Assembly: GCA_949283575.1 (NCBI GenBank)
Contig: CASDSU010000028.1
Location: forward strand, 192,849 to 256,848
Source of the DNA: an uncultured Eubacteriales bacterium
GTDB taxonomy: Bacteria; Bacillota; Clostridia; TANB77; UBA1234
Length of the DNA: 64,000 nucleotides
Direction: 5' to 3'
The translations under genes and the position numbers were made by a program. Position 1 is the first letter of the stretch. Every line of letters begins with the position of its first letter. Positions 26,249 through 36,219 of the stretch are shown here, piece after piece. The notes beneath the pieces are model-generated. The model made no database searches. It saw only the letters and a list, made by a program, of their open reading frames with translations, and was not told where the DNA came from.

Positions 26249-28336
26249 TTAGTCTTTTTTAGCTCTTTGAGCTGTGATAGATTCCATGATTGACTTTGGA
26301 ACTTCCTCATTATGACTTGGTTCCATAGAATATGTTCCTCTACCTTGTGTTCTAGAACGTAGGTCTGTAGCATAACCAAACATTTCTGATAGTGGAATAA
26401 ATGCTCTAATAATCTTCATTCCAGCTTGATCATCCATGCCTTCAAGTCTTCCTCTTCTAGAGTTTACATCACCTATAACGTCTCCCATGTATTCTTCTGG
26501 AACAACAATTTCAACTTTCATTATAGGTTCTAATAGAACTGGTTTAGCTTGTTTGCAGCACTCTTTGAATGCCATAGAAGCAGCAATCTTGAACGCCATT
26601 TCTGATGAGTCTACATCGTGATAAGAACCATCAACAAGTGTAGCTTTAACGTCTACAACTGGGTAACCAGCTAAGATACCAACGTTAGTAGCTTCTCTAA
26701 ATCCATCTTCTGTTGGTTTGATGTATTCCTTAGGAACTGCACCACCAACGATTTTGCTCTCGAATTGAATTCCTGTACCTGGCTCTAATGGCTCTAGTTC
26801 AAACCATACGTCACCATATTGTCCTCTACCACCAGATTGTCTAATGAATTTACCTTGAGCTTTAACTTTATTTCTAATTGTTTCTTTATATGCAACTTGA
26901 GGAGCACCAACGTTACATTCAACTTTGAATTCTCTCTTCATTCTATCTACGATGATATCAAGGTGAAGTTCACCCATACCAGAGATAATTGTTTGACCTG
27001 TTTCTTGGTTTGTATATGTTTTAAATGTTGGATCTTCTTCAGCAAGTTTTGATAAAGCAATACCCATTTTTTCTTGGTCTGCTTTTGTTTTTGGTTCGAT
27101 AGCAACTGAAATAACTGGTTCTGGGAATTCCATTGATTCAAGTATTACAGGAGCTGATTCAACGCAAAGTGTCTCACCAGTTGTAACATCTTTTAAACCA
27201 ACTGCAGCAGCGATATCTCCAGCGAAAACTTTGTCTATATCTTCTCTGTGGTTAGAGTGCATTTGTAGAATTCTACCAATTCTTTCTTTCTTGCCTTTAC
27301 TTGCATTTAATACTGTAGAACCAGCATCAAGTGTACCAGAATATACTCTGAAGAAGCAAAGTTTTCCTACGAATGGGTCTGTTGCAATCTTGAAAGCAAG
27401 AGCTGCAAATGGCTCATCATCAGAAGCCTTTCTTTCAACTTCTTCTTCAGTATCAGGATTGATACCTTTAATAGCTGGAATATCAAGTGGTGATGGCATA
27501 TAAGCTATAACTGCATCAAGTAATTCTTGAACACCTTTATTCTTATATGAAGAACCACAGCATACAGGAGTAAGTTTACAAGCAATTGTACCTATTCTTA
27601 ATCCTTTTTTGATTTCATCAGCTGTTAATTCTTCACCTTCAAGATATTTCATCATTAATTCTTCATCTTGTTCAGCAGCAGCTTCTACCATCTCTTGACG
27701 ATATTTTTCTGCCATTTCTTTCATATCAGCAGGAACATCTGTCTCTTCAATTTCAAGACCTTTGTCATCTTTGTGAATGAAAGCTTTCATTTTTATAAGG
27801 TCTACAACACCTTTAAAGCTATCTTCTGCCCCAATAGGTAATTGTATTGGAATAGCATTAGCTTTTAATCTATCTCTCATTTGCTTAACGCAACTAAAGA
27901 AGTCAGCTCCTAATGTGTCCATTTTGTTTACATAGCACATTCTTGGAACCATATATTTATCAGCTTGTCTCCAAACCGTTTCAGATTGTGGTTGAACTCC
28001 ACCTTTAGCGCAAAATACTGTAACAGAACCGTCAAGTACTCTTAGTGAACGCTCAACTTCAACCGTAAAGTCAACGTGACCTGGTGTATCAATGATGTTA
28101 ATTCTATGATTATTCCAGAAACATGTTGTAGCAGCAGATGTAATTGTGATACCTCTTTCTTGTTCTTGAGCCATCCAGTCCATCGTTGCAGCACCTTCGT
28201 GTGTTTCACCGATTTTGTGCACTTTACCTGTATAGAAAAGTATACGCTCAGTAGTTGTTGTTTTACCAGCATCTATGTGAGCCATGATACCTATATTTCT
28301 AGTTTTTTGTAGTGAATATTGTCTTTGAGTAGCCAC
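26249..28336 (-). CDS. fusA: Elongation factor G
   Basis: This 695-residue translocase GTPase has [24 protein letters not shown] and NKMD in the G domain, and later the GRGQYGDVW and [13 protein letters not shown] segments of domains IV and V. It moves tRNA and mRNA through the ribosome. It is in the usual str order after rpsG, but a 233-nt gap with a large palindrome separates them. Confidence 0.98.
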   Translation of the reverse strand: MATQRQYSLQKTRNIGIMAHIDAGKTTTTERILFYTGKVHKIGETHEGAATMDWMAQEQERGITITSAATTCFWNNHRINIIDTPGHVDFTVEVERSLRVLDGSVTVFCAKGGVQPQSETVWRQADKYMVPRMCYVNKMDTLGADFFSCVKQMRDRLKANAIPIQLPIGAEDSFKGVVDLIKMKAFIHKDDKGLEIEETDVPADMKEMAEKYRQEMVEAAAEQDEELMMKYLEGEELTADEIKKGLRIGTIACKLTPVCCGSSYKNKGVQELLDAVIAYMPSPLDIPAIKGINPDTEEEVERKASDDEPFAALAFKIATDPFVGKLCFFRVYSGTLDAGSTVLNASKGKKERIGRILQMHSNHREDIDKVFAGDIAAAVGLKDVTTGETLCVESAPVILESMEFPEPVISVAIEPKTKADQEKMGIALSKLAEEDPTFKTYTNQETGQTIISGMGELHLDIIVDRMKREFKVECNVGAPQVAYKETIRNKVKAQGKFIRQSGGRGQYGDVWFELEPLEPGTGIQFESKIVGGAVPKEYIKPTEDGFREATNVGILAGYPVVDVKATLVDGSYHDVDSSEMAFKIAASMAFKECCKQAKPVLLEPIMKVEIVVPEEYMGDVIGDVNSRRGRLEGMDDQAGMKIIRAFIPLSEMFGYATDLRSRTQGRGTYSMEPSHNEEVPKSIMESITAQRAKKD

Positions 28337-28445
28337 CTTTTTGTTTCTCCTCCTTATCTATATTTTTTCTCAAAATTGTATAAATCAAAACTTATTATTT
28401 TGCTTTTAATCAACATTAATCACTATTTTGTTGTAAAACTCTGGA

Positions 28446-28568
28446 TTTTGCATCAAAATTAGTGGATTGCGAGGATAATTGATTGATGCGAGCGTGCAGA
28501 CGTATGTTTATACGTCGAGCACCAAATCAATCAAGTAGACCCGCAAGGCGCTGATTTTCATGCAAAAT
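28446..28568. other. 123-nt nested palindrome between rpsG and fusA
   Basis: The outer arms TTTTGCATCAAAATTAG and CTGATTTTCATGCAAAA are complementary with two mismatches. Nested inside are ATTGATTGAT with ATCAATCAA, GTGC with GCAC, and a tip hairpin ACGTAT-GTTT-ATACGT. The element starts within two bases of the rpsG stop codon. No coding potential is seen. It could be a structured RNA element of the operon or a small inverted-repeat insertion. Confidence 0.7.
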
Positions 28569-28569
28569 T

Positions 28570-29040
28570 CTACCAACGGTAATGAGCGAAAGCCTTATTA
28601 GCTTCAGCCATTCTATGAGTATCTTCTTTCTTCTTGAAAGCTCCACCCATGCCATTGATAGCATCAATTATTTCGTTAGCAAGTCTTTCTTTCATTGTTT
28701 TTTCGTTACGTTCTCTTGAATATCTTACTAACCATCTTAATCCTAATGCTTGTCTTCTTTCAGCTCTGATTTCCATTGGAACTTGGTATGTTGCACCACC
28801 AACTCTTCTAGCTTTTACTTCAAGTACAGGCATTATATTATTCATAGCTTCTTCGAATGCTACTAATGCATCTTTACCAGTTTTTTCTGCAACGATTTCA
28901 AATGCATCGTATACTATTCCTTGAGCTAATTGTTTTTTACCATCTAACATTATGTTGTTTATAAGCTTTGTAACTATTTTGCTATTATAAACTGGATCTG
29001 GTAAAATTTCTCTTTTAGCTACATATCCTTTTCTTGGCAC
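28570..29040 (-). CDS. rpsG: 30S ribosomal protein S7
   Basis: This 156-residue S7 starts [21 protein letters not shown] and contains [24 protein letters not shown], the conserved rRNA- and E-site-facing segments. It lies between rpsL and fusA as in most str operons. The stop codon abuts the palindrome at 28446-28568. Confidence 0.97.
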   Translation of the reverse strand: MPRKGYVAKREILPDPVYNSKIVTKLINNIMLDGKKQLAQGIVYDAFEIVAEKTGKDALVAFEEAMNNIMPVLEVKARRVGGATYQVPMEIRAERRQALGLRWLVRYSRERNEKTMKERLANEIIDAINGMGGAFKKKEDTHRMAEANKAFAHYRW

Positions 29041-29208
29041 TGTTCTTCCCTCCTTAAAAATTTAGTATACATTCAAATTACCGTATACCAAGGTACTCTG
29101 GCAACCTTGCCAGTAAGTGCTTTTATTACTTCTATATATTAAGTTAAACACAAGTCCTACCTATGGTTGCCAACTTTCATATTTATAATAAAGCACTCTA
29201 AATTTTAA
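29041..29208 (-). other. rpsL-rpsG intergenic region with hairpin
   Basis: The 168-nt leader contains a CTGGCAAGGTTGCCAG hairpin about 60 nt before the rpsG start and a second GTTGGCAACC segment that could pair with it in an alternative fold. It could be an S7-type autoregulatory site, but I cannot match a known consensus. Confidence 0.35.
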
Positions 29209-29625
29209 CTAAGCTTTTTTAGGCTTTTTAGCTCCGTATAGAGATCTAGCTTGTTTTCTGTCTTTAACTCCGGCAGTATCTAGAGTACCTCTGATGATAT
29301 GATATCTAACACCAGGAAGGTCTTTTACTCTTCCACCTCTAATAAGAACAACACTGTGTTCTTGTAGGTTATGACCTATACCAGGAATGTAAGCTGTAAC
29401 CTCTTGTGTGTTTGTAAGTCTAACTCTGGCTACTTTTCTTAAAGCTGAGTTTGGCTTTTTAGGTGTAGTTGTTTTAACTACTGTACAAACACCTCTTTTT
29501 TGTGGGCTTGATTGATTAGTAACTCTTTTTGATTTTGAGTTGTAACCTTTTTGTAAAGCTGGAGCTTTTGATTTAGATGTTTTGCTCTTTCTTCCTTTTT
29601 TAACTAATTGGTTAATTGTTGGCAT
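29209..29625 (-). CDS. rpsL: 30S ribosomal protein S12
   Basis: This 138-residue S12 starts [13 protein letters not shown], with [16 protein letters not shown] and [25 protein letters not shown] decoding-centre loops intact. It monitors codon-anticodon geometry in the A site. I see no obvious change at the accuracy-related loop ([12 protein letters not shown]). Confidence 0.97.
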   Translation of the reverse strand: MPTINQLVKKGRKSKTSKSKAPALQKGYNSKSKRVTNQSSPQKRGVCTVVKTTTPKKPNSALRKVARVRLTNTQEVTAYIPGIGHNLQEHSVVLIRGGRVKDLPGVRYHIIRGTLDTAGVKDRKQARSLYGAKKPKKA

Positions 29626-29694
29626 TTCTTGTGTTCACCGTCCCTTCTTTTTTAAATTATATATTTCAACGCCTTAGAGCGTAGAAAACAAAAA

Positions 29695-29907
29695 TTATTC
29701 AGCTGCAGCAGCAGATTTAACTTCTATGCCAGCCATTTTACCAAGTTCTTCCATCGTTTCAACATATTTTACTTCGATGTTTTTTTCTTCGCACAATTTA
29801 ATAAGCTTCGCGGTAACATGCTCTTCTGCATCGTCACCAATATAAACAGTTTTAATTTCGTCATTTTCCACGGCTTTTAAAACTTGTTTAATTCCAACAT
29901 ATTTCAT
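29695..29907 (-). CDS. L7Ae-family K-turn-binding protein YbxF
   Basis: This 70-residue protein, shorter than usual, matches YbxF/L7Ae-type K-turn binders: VLKAVENDEIKTVYIGDDAEEHV, then an acidic C-terminal end KYVETMEELGKMAGIEVKSAAAAE. It is the first gene of the str operon, as in Bacillus. rpoB/rpoC are not directly upstream as they are in many Firmicutes. Confidence 0.85.
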   Translation of the reverse strand: MKYVGIKQVLKAVENDEIKTVYIGDDAEEHVTAKLIKLCEEKNIEVKYVETMEELGKMAGIEVKSAAAAE

Positions 29908-30017
29908 TCGCTTTTTATTCTCCCCTAGCTTAAGTTTTTAATAATCATGTATGCTCAAATCCCTACGGAAATCACTATTGGCTGTCACTTTTTAATACAT
30001 ACACAATCGCAGTTTGC

Positions 30018-30046
30018 ATTTTATCATTTTTCATGTATATTGTCAA
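30018..30046 (-). promoter_or_regulatory. Promoter of the str operon
   Basis: On the minus strand consensus TTGACA (30041-30046), a 17-nt spacer and TAAAAT (30018-30023) lie about 110 nt upstream of ybxF, leaving room for a leader. Confidence 0.85.
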
Positions 30047-30050
30047 CAAT

Positions 30051-30078
30051 TTGCAAAGTATATTTTTGATGATATAAT
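30051..30078 (+). promoter_or_regulatory. Promoter of the interrupted gene at 30194
   Basis: On the plus strand TTGCAA (30051-30056), a 16-nt spacer and TATAAT (30073-30078) lie back to back with the str promoter. Confidence 0.6.
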
Positions 30079-30193
30079 GCTAGCTGCATTCATTACTTAC
30101 GAAGGGAGAAGTCATTTTTTCATCCAACTTTAATCTCAGTCACACATGTAGATTTCAATACATTCTCGACTTTTTTCGATACAGGAGGTTTCT

Positions 30194-30925
30194 ATGACTA
30201 CCAAAGAACTTAACAATCGTCTCAATCATTTTAATGAACAAATTCAAGAATATAATCCATCCGCGGCTACACTTTTAAGTTGGTTCTGGTCTCTTTTTGA
30301 ATAAATTTTCGATGGCACAACCGAAATACACTACAGTCAAATCAAGTTGTTCGATAAGTATTGTCCAAATTTTTCTGAAAATATCAGATGTTACGGAATT
30401 ACCAAAGAAGCATCTATACAAAATCTCTATGCGGAGGCTCGAAAATCTTATTATTCCACTATCCGCATGTTTGAAGATGCTCATCCTGACATTTTTTATA
30501 TTCATACCACCTCACGCTCAGAGTTTATTCCTTTTGGCAAATACGAAACACCACTTGATGACCTATTCTTCATAAACGCTTTACTCTCTGACGCTCCAAC
30601 TGATGTTGAACAATACAGCAGATTTAAAGCATATATTTTCCGCTGCTTTATACATGACTATCAGGTGGCTTTTGAACCGGTTTATCACTACATTAACGAA
30701 GATACTCTATCACTTCTCGAGAAAAATTATCCCAATTTAATGAAAAAGTTTAGGGATGAGCAAGCGACCTACCTTGATTCAATCGGATATACCTCGGCTG
30801 TACAAAAGTTCAAACAACTTCAAAAAGATGAAGAAACAAGTCTTTCTTCCCTTACAAAGGATACTGCATCTACACTTATCGAGATTCGAATCGGAGATAA
30901 CTATGTTCCGATTATATACAAGTAA
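30194..30925 (+). pseudogene. Unknown gene interrupted by an in-frame TAA
   Basis: A start codon with a perfect AGGAGG site (ATG 30194) opens a 36-residue frame ending LLSWFWSLFE at TAA 30302-30304. The same frame continues from IFDGTTEIHYSQIK through 207 more residues to 30925, with similar codon use on both sides. The 243-codon reading is thus one gene with a nonsense codon (FE-stop-IFDG); a single change from GAA or CAA would explain it. The protein has many aromatic and charged residues and no known motif. Composition is richer in C-ending codons than its neighbours. Alternatives are two genes or stop-codon readthrough. It has no in-frame CGG. Confidence 0.6.
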
Positions 30926-30962
30926 AAAAATAACCAGTTGAATACCAACTGGTTATTTTTTC
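30926..30962. terminator. Bidirectional terminator between 30194 gene and prfA
   Basis: An AATAACCAGTTG / CAACTGGTTATT stem with flanking A and T runs lies between two convergent genes. Confidence 0.88.
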
Positions 30963-30968
30963 TTATTA

Positions 30969-32027
30969 TTATTCTTCTTCTGATAGCTTAGCAGCTCTAT
31001 CCGCTGCGTTTAAAGCATCAATCATTTCATCAATATCTCCGTTTAGGAATGAATCTACTTGATACATACTAAGTCCTATTCTGTGGTCTGTTATTCTTCC
31101 TTGTGGGAAGTTATATGTCCTAATTTTTTCTGATCTATCTCCACTTCCAACTTGGCTTCTTCTAGTATCAGCCTGCTCCTTAGTTTGTTTTTCAAGTTCT
31201 GCCTCATAAAGCTTTGCACGAAGCATAGACATTGCCGTTTCTCTATTTTGTATTTGTGAACGTTCTGTTTGACATTCTACTATTACTCCTGTTGGAATAT
31301 GCGTAATTCTTATTGCAGATTCTGTTTTATTAACGTGTTGTCCTCCCGCACCGCTAGCTCTAAATGTGTCCACTTTTAAATCACTTTGATTAATTTCAAT
31401 TTCAACATCAGTAACCTCTGGAAGTACTGCAACCGTAGCTGTTGATGTGTGTATTCTTCCACTAGATTCTGTATCTGGAACTCTTTGTACACGATGAACT
31501 CCACTTTCAAATTTTAGTCTGCTGTATGCACCTTTACCTGTTATTATAAAAGTGACTTCCTTGATTCCACCAAGTTCTGTTTCATTTAGATTAACAACAT
31601 CAAATTTCCAACGTTTTTTCTCGGCATACATGCTGTACATTCTAAACAAATCCCCAGCAAATAAAGAAGATTCTTCTCCACCTGCACCACCACGTATTTC
31701 AACAATAACGTTCTTATCATCATTTGGATCCTTTGGAACTAGCAACAATTTTAATTCTTCTTCAATTTTAGGAAGTTTTTCTCTATTTTCATCAAGTTCC
31801 ATTTGTGCTAAATCATGCATTTCCTTATCATTTAGCATTTCTTTTAAATCCTCGATTGAGCTTGAAATTTTCTTATATTCTCTATATTTTTCAACTAATT
31901 CTTGAATATCCGCATGCTCCTTCATAAGTTTTTGCCACTCTGATTGATTTGCAATAACCTCAGGATCACTAATCTTTTGGTTCAATTCTTCATAACGTTT
32001 TTCAACGTTTTCTAATTTATCAAACAT
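30969..32027 (-). CDS. prfA: Peptide chain release factor 1
   Basis: This 352-residue RF1 has the GGQ motif in [15 protein letters not shown] near residue 229 and the codon-recognition region just before ([14 protein letters not shown]). The end [15 protein letters not shown] is also typical. It releases proteins at UAA and UAG. I see nothing unusual in the anticodon-like loop that would suggest changed stop codon use. Confidence 0.97.
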   Translation of the reverse strand: MFDKLENVEKRYEELNQKISDPEVIANQSEWQKLMKEHADIQELVEKYREYKKISSSIEDLKEMLNDKEMHDLAQMELDENREKLPKIEEELKLLLVPKDPNDDKNVIVEIRGGAGGEESSLFAGDLFRMYSMYAEKKRWKFDVVNLNETELGGIKEVTFIITGKGAYSRLKFESGVHRVQRVPDTESSGRIHTSTATVAVLPEVTDVEIEINQSDLKVDTFRASGAGGQHVNKTESAIRITHIPTGVIVECQTERSQIQNRETAMSMLRAKLYEAELEKQTKEQADTRRSQVGSGDRSEKIRTYNFPQGRITDHRIGLSMYQVDSFLNGDIDEMIDALNAADRAAKLSEEE

Positions 32028-32141
32028 ATTTATCCACCTTTTTACTTATTTTCTCACATTTACGTCAAGGTATTATATTACATTTTTTAGAAATATGCAA
32101 CCCCCGAAACACCGGGGTCGTTCCTCGTGTTTCATCCTAAT

Positions 32142-32825
32142 TTATCCTCGCATCGCAATATTATTGCCTGACTCGTATTTTTTCAACATTTGCTTCGAAA
32201 ATACAGCTGTTAAAGTCACAAATCCACACGCTACCGCAAGAAACCATAGTAAAAATCTAAAATCTAGTGTCTGGACAAATTTTATTGGTACAAAAGCAAT
32301 GTATGCTGATGGAATTATTGTATATATAAGTAACTTTATAAATTTTCCATATATTGCTTCTGGGTATGATCCAAACGTTATCATAAGTGTATTTATACAA
32401 ACATGCTCAATGTTGTCAGTATTTCCTATTTTTATTGTTAGTAATCTAATTAATGATTCAATACAAATGTAAAATATTGCTCCAATAATACCTAAACATA
32501 CTAATATGATGTATCGTAAAACATTGAATTCTACGGCAAATAAGCCTATAACTAAGCCATAGATTAAATCTCCGAATGCACTAAAGTCCATACCTGAAAC
32601 CATTACATTAATTAGAACATTTTTTGGTTGCGTAAGGTACGTATCAAGACCGCCCTCTAATATATATTGCCCTAATTTGCTAATTCCTCCGAAAAAGAAA
32701 AAGTTATTAAAAAACATGAAAACGCTTTGAATTAAGAAGCTTTTTTTGTATTCCATTACTGCCTTCAAATTACATTTAATACTTTCTTTAATAAATCTTA
32801 AATAATTTTTAGCCACCGTTAACAT
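32142..32825 (-). CDS. ABC-2 type permease (COG3694-like)
   Basis: This 227-residue membrane protein has six spans and belongs to the ABC-2 permease pair that occurs with a COG4586-type ATPase. Its start overlaps the neighbouring permease by 17 nt. A hairpin with GAAACAC / GTGTTTC arms around ACCCCGG lies after its stop (about 32100-32136). The trio is an exporter; substrate unknown. Confidence 0.78.
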   Translation of the reverse strand: MLTVAKNYLRFIKESIKCNLKAVMEYKKSFLIQSVFMFFNNFFFFGGISKLGQYILEGGLDTYLTQPKNVLINVMVSGMDFSAFGDLIYGLVIGLFAVEFNVLRYIILVCLGIIGAIFYICIESLIRLLTIKIGNTDNIEHVCINTLMITFGSYPEAIYGKFIKLLIYTIIPSAYIAFVPIKFVQTLDFRFLLWFLAVACGFVTLTAVFSKQMLKKYESGNNIAMRG

Positions 32826-33579
32826 TTATCTTTTTCACTCCTTTCCTATATAAGATCATTGTTGAAATTGCCATAATTCCTATCATTATCAATTGCATCA
32901 GTATAGCTGATATTGCTGAATTTAGTTCAAAGTTCACAAAAATTGTTCCTGGCGCATATATCATGTGCGTTGTTGGCGAAAGCATCAATAATTTTTGTAC
33001 AAATTTACTGTAAAATTCAATTGGAACAAATACTAAAAGAAATTGAATTTTTTGAACTATGAACCATACTGATTTTGTTTCCTCAATGTAAAATGCAATA
33101 AGTCCTATTATGAACTGTATTAACGTTGAAATAACAAAACTCAAAATACATGCGAGTATTACTAACAAAATCTGTACAAATGTTAATTTTATTGGATCCG
33201 CAAGAAAAATTCCAAGTATGATTGCAGCAATTAAATTTATTCCTATTTTTAATATATCTGCACTTTGCTCACATAAAATATATGTTAAAACATTTATTGG
33301 TTTTATTAATAGATTTGCAATTGTACCATCCTTAACCATATCCGATATTTTTTTGTAAAATCTACTTGCGCTATATGTAATAAATTCTGCAATTATCACG
33401 TACCAAATTAGTTCATTTCTATCGTATCCATACATACTTCCATCTTTCAAAATGAAATCCCACAAACAACTAAAAACCATCATATGAATTGCGTATGAAA
33501 TTGTTGAAAAAACATAGTCGAAAATAAAAGTCATATTCATTTTTAATGAGTATTTAAATATCGATAAGTATTTCTGCAT
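32809..33579 (-). CDS. ABC-2 type permease (COG4587-like)
   Basis: This 256-residue protein has six spans, an N-terminal cytoplasmic start MQKYLSIFKYSLKMNMTF and the loop RFYKKISDMVKDGTIANLLIKPIN typical of this permease family. It is the partner of the 227-residue permease, with which it overlaps, and lies 15 nt after the ATPase gene. Confidence 0.78.
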   Translation of the reverse strand: MQKYLSIFKYSLKMNMTFIFDYVFSTISYAIHMMVFSCLWDFILKDGSMYGYDRNELIWYVIIAEFITYSASRFYKKISDMVKDGTIANLLIKPINVLTYILCEQSADILKIGINLIAAIILGIFLADPIKLTFVQILLVILACILSFVISTLIQFIIGLIAFYIEETKSVWFIVQKIQFLLVFVPIEFYSKFVQKLLMLSPTTHMIYAPGTIFVNFELNSAISAILMQLIMIGIMAISTMILYRKGVKKINVNGG

Positions 33580-33594
33580 TTCATCACCTTCTCT

Positions 33595-34446
33595 CTATTT
33601 TCTCGTGTAGATATCGTATATGATATCTTCTAGCGCTATCGCTTCTTCTTTCTTTATTGTCACGATTTTTTTCTTCAAATATTTTTCTTTTAACACTTCT
33701 ATTTTTTCATCAATAACTATTTTACCTTTGTCTATGATTATGACTCTATCGCATAACTTTTCAATATCACTTACATCATGACTTGTTAAAAATACTGTTA
33801 CGTTACTTTTTTCATTTGTATCTTTAATTAGGTTCCTAACTTTTTCTTTAACAACTATGTCAAGCCCAATTGTTGGCTCATCCAAAAAGATTATTTCTGG
33901 TTCGTGAATTAATACTCCAACAATTTCACATATCATTCTTTGACCTAAAGATAGCCTTCTTACTGGCGTATGAACTAAATCTTCTATGTCAAACAATTCA
34001 ATTAAATGATTTATTCTTTTTAGTGTTGTATCTTCATCCAAATCATAAATTGCTCCAAAAAGTTTGTATGTATCAAAGGCCGACAAGTGCATCCAAAGCC
34101 CTGACTTTTGACCAAACAAGCAACCGATTTTATAGGCAACTTGTTTTCTTTGTTTTATAGGATCTAATCCTGCAATCTCTATACCACCCTTTGTTGGATG
34201 CAATATACCTGTAAGCATTTTAATTGTTGTTGATTTACCAGCGCCGTTTGGTCCAACAAACGCAATCCTTTCTCCTTTATTTACTTTAAAAGAAATGTCA
34301 TCTACAGCTTTAAATTCTTCAACCATTGGTTTAAAGAAATTTTTAATACCTGGTAGCTTCGTTTTCTTTTCAAAAACTTTACTTAAGTTTTTTACTTCAA
34401 CTATCGTAAAATCCTTCTCTTTTTCTTTCTTCTTACGCATTTTCAT
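33595..34446 (-). CDS. ABC exporter ATP-binding protein (COG4586-like)
   Basis: This 283-residue ABC ATPase has Walker [10 protein letters not shown], signature LSLGQRM and Walker [13 protein letters not shown]. The pattern [25 protein letters not shown] is typical of the COG4586 subfamily. It energises the two adjacent ABC-2 permeases. A lysine-rich N-terminus ([13 protein letters not shown]) precedes the domain. Confidence 0.9.
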   Translation of the reverse strand: MKMRKKKEKEKDFTIVEVKNLSKVFEKKTKLPGIKNFFKPMVEEFKAVDDISFKVNKGERIAFVGPNGAGKSTTIKMLTGILHPTKGGIEIAGLDPIKQRKQVAYKIGCLFGQKSGLWMHLSAFDTYKLFGAIYDLDEDTTLKRINHLIELFDIEDLVHTPVRRLSLGQRMICEIVGVLIHEPEIIFLDEPTIGLDIVVKEKVRNLIKDTNEKSNVTVFLTSHDVSDIEKLCDRVIIIDKGKIVIDEKIEVLKEKYLKKKIVTIKKEEAIALEDIIYDIYTRK

Positions 34447-34497
34447 TCTCCTTCCTCTTTAATTTTTTCTCCATTTACCGTACATCACCAACTGAAC

Positions 34498-34535
34498 GAA
34501 AAAAACTAGTAGATATAGTAATCTACTAGCTTTAA
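34498..34535 (-). terminator. Terminator of the GNAT gene
   Basis: A GCTAGTAGAT...ATCTACTAG stem is followed by TTTTTTT on the minus strand, directly after the GNAT stop codon. Confidence 0.8.
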
Positions 34536-34542
34536 TTAGTTA

Positions 34543-35112
34543 TTATTTCACATTTTTATTTTTTATGTATTCACCTTCAAATTCGCTTGCAAGAATATCC
34601 ATATAAACAGAATCATAATATTTTCCGTTTAAAAATCTACAAGCTCGTTGTCTCCCTATTTCCTTAAATCCCACTTTGTCATAACATCTTCTTGCACGCT
34701 CGTTACATTCCAAATATCTTAAGGAAATACTATTTAAATTCAAATAATTAAATGCGAAGTCTAACAATAAATTAATAGCTTCAGTACCATATCCTTTACT
34801 TCTATTTTCTCCATCTCCAATCATAATACCAAGTACAGCTGTTCTATTTATAAAATCAGGGGCATTTAGTGAAATATTGCCGATTACTTCATCGGTGTCT
34901 TTTCTCACAATTGCCATGAAATAAGAATCTTTATTTAGTTCTTTTGATAGCCAAACCTTTTCTGATTCATAATTTTGGACATTATGACTTCTTCCAATGT
35001 AATCAGTGACATTGAAATCGTTTAACCAACCTAAATAAGCGTCAGCATCTTCCATTGATGACGGCGATAAATAGACATTTTCTCCTTCTAATTTTTTATA
35101 ATGATAATTCAT
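34543..35112 (-). CDS. GNAT N-acetyltransferase (RimJ/RimL type)
   Basis: This 189-residue protein has the RimJ/RimL fold: VYLSPSSMEDADAYLGWLND at the start, AVLGIMIGDGENRSKGYGTEAINLLLDFAF with the acetyl-CoA loop, and LECNERARRCYDKVGFKEIGR. It acetylates an amino group of a protein or a small molecule such as an antibiotic. It is preceded by a promoter and a leader with a terminator-like hairpin ending just before its Shine-Dalgarno site, so expression may be controlled by attenuation. Confidence 0.88.
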   Translation of the reverse strand: MNYHYKKLEGENVYLSPSSMEDADAYLGWLNDFNVTDYIGRSHNVQNYESEKVWLSKELNKDSYFMAIVRKDTDEVIGNISLNAPDFINRTAVLGIMIGDGENRSKGYGTEAINLLLDFAFNYLNLNSISLRYLECNERARRCYDKVGFKEIGRQRACRFLNGKYYDSVYMDILASEFEGEYIKNKNVK

Positions 35113-35129
35113 GGTAACACCTCCTAATA

Positions 35130-35268
35130 TTTACAAAAACAAAAAAACTCGCAAAAGAATCTTTGATAAGACTCCTCCGCGAGACAAACTCGTTTCTGTG
35201 TAAGCGCTAGTTCTAGCACCCTGTATCGCTCGATTTATATTTCTAAATTTAGATACACTCCTATTACA
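35130..35268 (-). promoter_or_regulatory. Attenuator-like leader of the GNAT gene
   Basis: On the minus strand a strong terminator (CTCGCGGAGGAGTCTT paired with AAGATTCTTTTGCGAG, then TTTTTTT; 35141-35183) lies before the gene. An upstream CGAG...CTCG hairpin (35180-35192) shares the terminator's first arm, so the two are exclusive. A GCTAGAACTAGC hairpin lies further up. I cannot match it to a known riboswitch or T-box. Confidence 0.55.
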
Positions 35269-35274
35269 ATTTTA

Positions 35275-35303
35275 ACATTAACACTTCGGCACCTAATTGT
35301 CAA
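35275..35303 (-). promoter_or_regulatory. Promoter of the GNAT leader
   Basis: On the minus strand TTGACA (35298-35303), a 17-nt spacer and TAATGT (35275-35280). Transcription from here would give about 150 nt of leader. Confidence 0.65.
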
Positions 35304-35323
35304 CAACAAAAATAAAAAGTTTT

Positions 35324-35368
35324 CAAAAATGGGAAACCCCGGAATACCATTTCTGGCATCCGGGGCTT
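35324..35368 (-). terminator. Terminator of the PIN-like gene
   Basis: On the minus strand a GCCCCGGA / TCCGGGG stem with inner TGCCAGAAATGGTA hairpin is followed by TTTCCCATTTTT. It is GC-rich like the gene it follows. Confidence 0.75.
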
Positions 35369-35383
35369 CGATTCGGCGTACGC

Positions 35384-36082
35384 TTAGCTTTGCACAGTCT
35401 TCTTGAATGCACTCTGACATTCGTTGAGGAGTACATTTACCTCGTACGAGCGCGTCAGATAAGGAATAATCCTTCCTTCACGTTCCCACAGGTACTTGGC
35501 ATAGCGCGCAAAGTTGAAGCTTCTCGGCTTGAAATTACCATTCCTATCGTTGCGCTCGAAGAACGGCAATTTGTCACAGTAGAGAATCTCTGCTTCAGCC
35601 TCGAGGTATTTGATCCTCACCTCAAGAATAGCTTTCTGCTTCATGTCGGTTTCATGCTGCACGATGCTCTTCATCTCATTGAGACAGAATCGGGGAATAA
35701 TCAGCTTCTTCACCTTCTTGCAAGAATCGAAGAAATTGATCAAGTAGGACGTATCGACGATTGCAACGCCCTGTTCAATCGCCATCTTCAGCTCATAAGG
35801 TATCTTGTCCTGATCCCTTTTCTGCTGAGGCTTTTTGTCGTTTTTGAAAGATTTCGCCGGTACCTTCATAGGCGCATTGACGAGTTCTTTCTTAGCTGCC
35901 GCGTTGGCATCAGCCATGCCGATGAGCTTATTTGCCCAAGCCAACCGGTCGTACAAACTCCGAATATCCTTGCGAATAGAAGCCGACGTCATGCCCCGTT
36001 CCTTGGCAATCTCATCGATCGTTTTTCCCTGCTTGCAAATAGCATCACGATACATAGTCTTGCTATACTTGGTGGTTTCCAT
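35384..36082 (-). CDS. HTH plus PIN-like domain protein, compositionally foreign
   Basis: The start METTKYSKTMYRD (ATG 36080-36082) follows AAAGGAGG. The 232-residue product has an N-terminal helix-turn-helix (TIDEIAKERGMTSASIRKDI), a basic linker, and a PIN-like domain with VAIVDTSYLINFF, NEMKSIV and ILYCDK acidic positions. PIN proteins are often RNases. Base composition is near 50% GC, unlike its neighbours. CGG is used three times as Arg (first bases at 35998, 35962, 35947), and triplet reading is clearly right here because it gives the helix-turn-helix. This makes it the main counterexample to a uniform CGGN four-base code, unless it is a recent arrival. Confidence 0.65.
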   Translation of the reverse strand: METTKYSKTMYRDAICKQGKTIDEIAKERGMTSASIRKDIRSLYDRLAWANKLIGMADANAAAKKELVNAPMKVPAKSFKNDKKPQQKRDQDKIPYELKMAIEQGVAIVDTSYLINFFDSCKKVKKLIIPRFCLNEMKSIVQHETDMKQKAILEVRIKYLEAEAEILYCDKLPFFERNDRNGNFKPRSFNFARYAKYLWEREGRIIPYLTRSYEVNVLLNECQSAFKKTVQS

Positions 36083-36219
36083 TACCCTTGTCCTCCTTTT
36101 ATTGTGGTAGGTCTTTATAGTGAACATCACAACACCAATATTATACCATTGTTTACATAAATTTTCAACAAATTCGTTAGAATTTCTCTATTTAGCTTAG
36201 ATTATTAGGAAAAATAAGA

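Noticed and set aside
30302-30304. Stop codon reassignment of TAA
   Set aside because: TAA ends most genes here and prfA looks normal; the single in-frame TAA is better explained by a nonsense mutation.
35141-35268. T-box leader
   Set aside because: The AGGGTG segment is not followed by the expected GGTACCGCG, and the downstream gene is not an aminoacyl-tRNA synthetase or amino acid gene.
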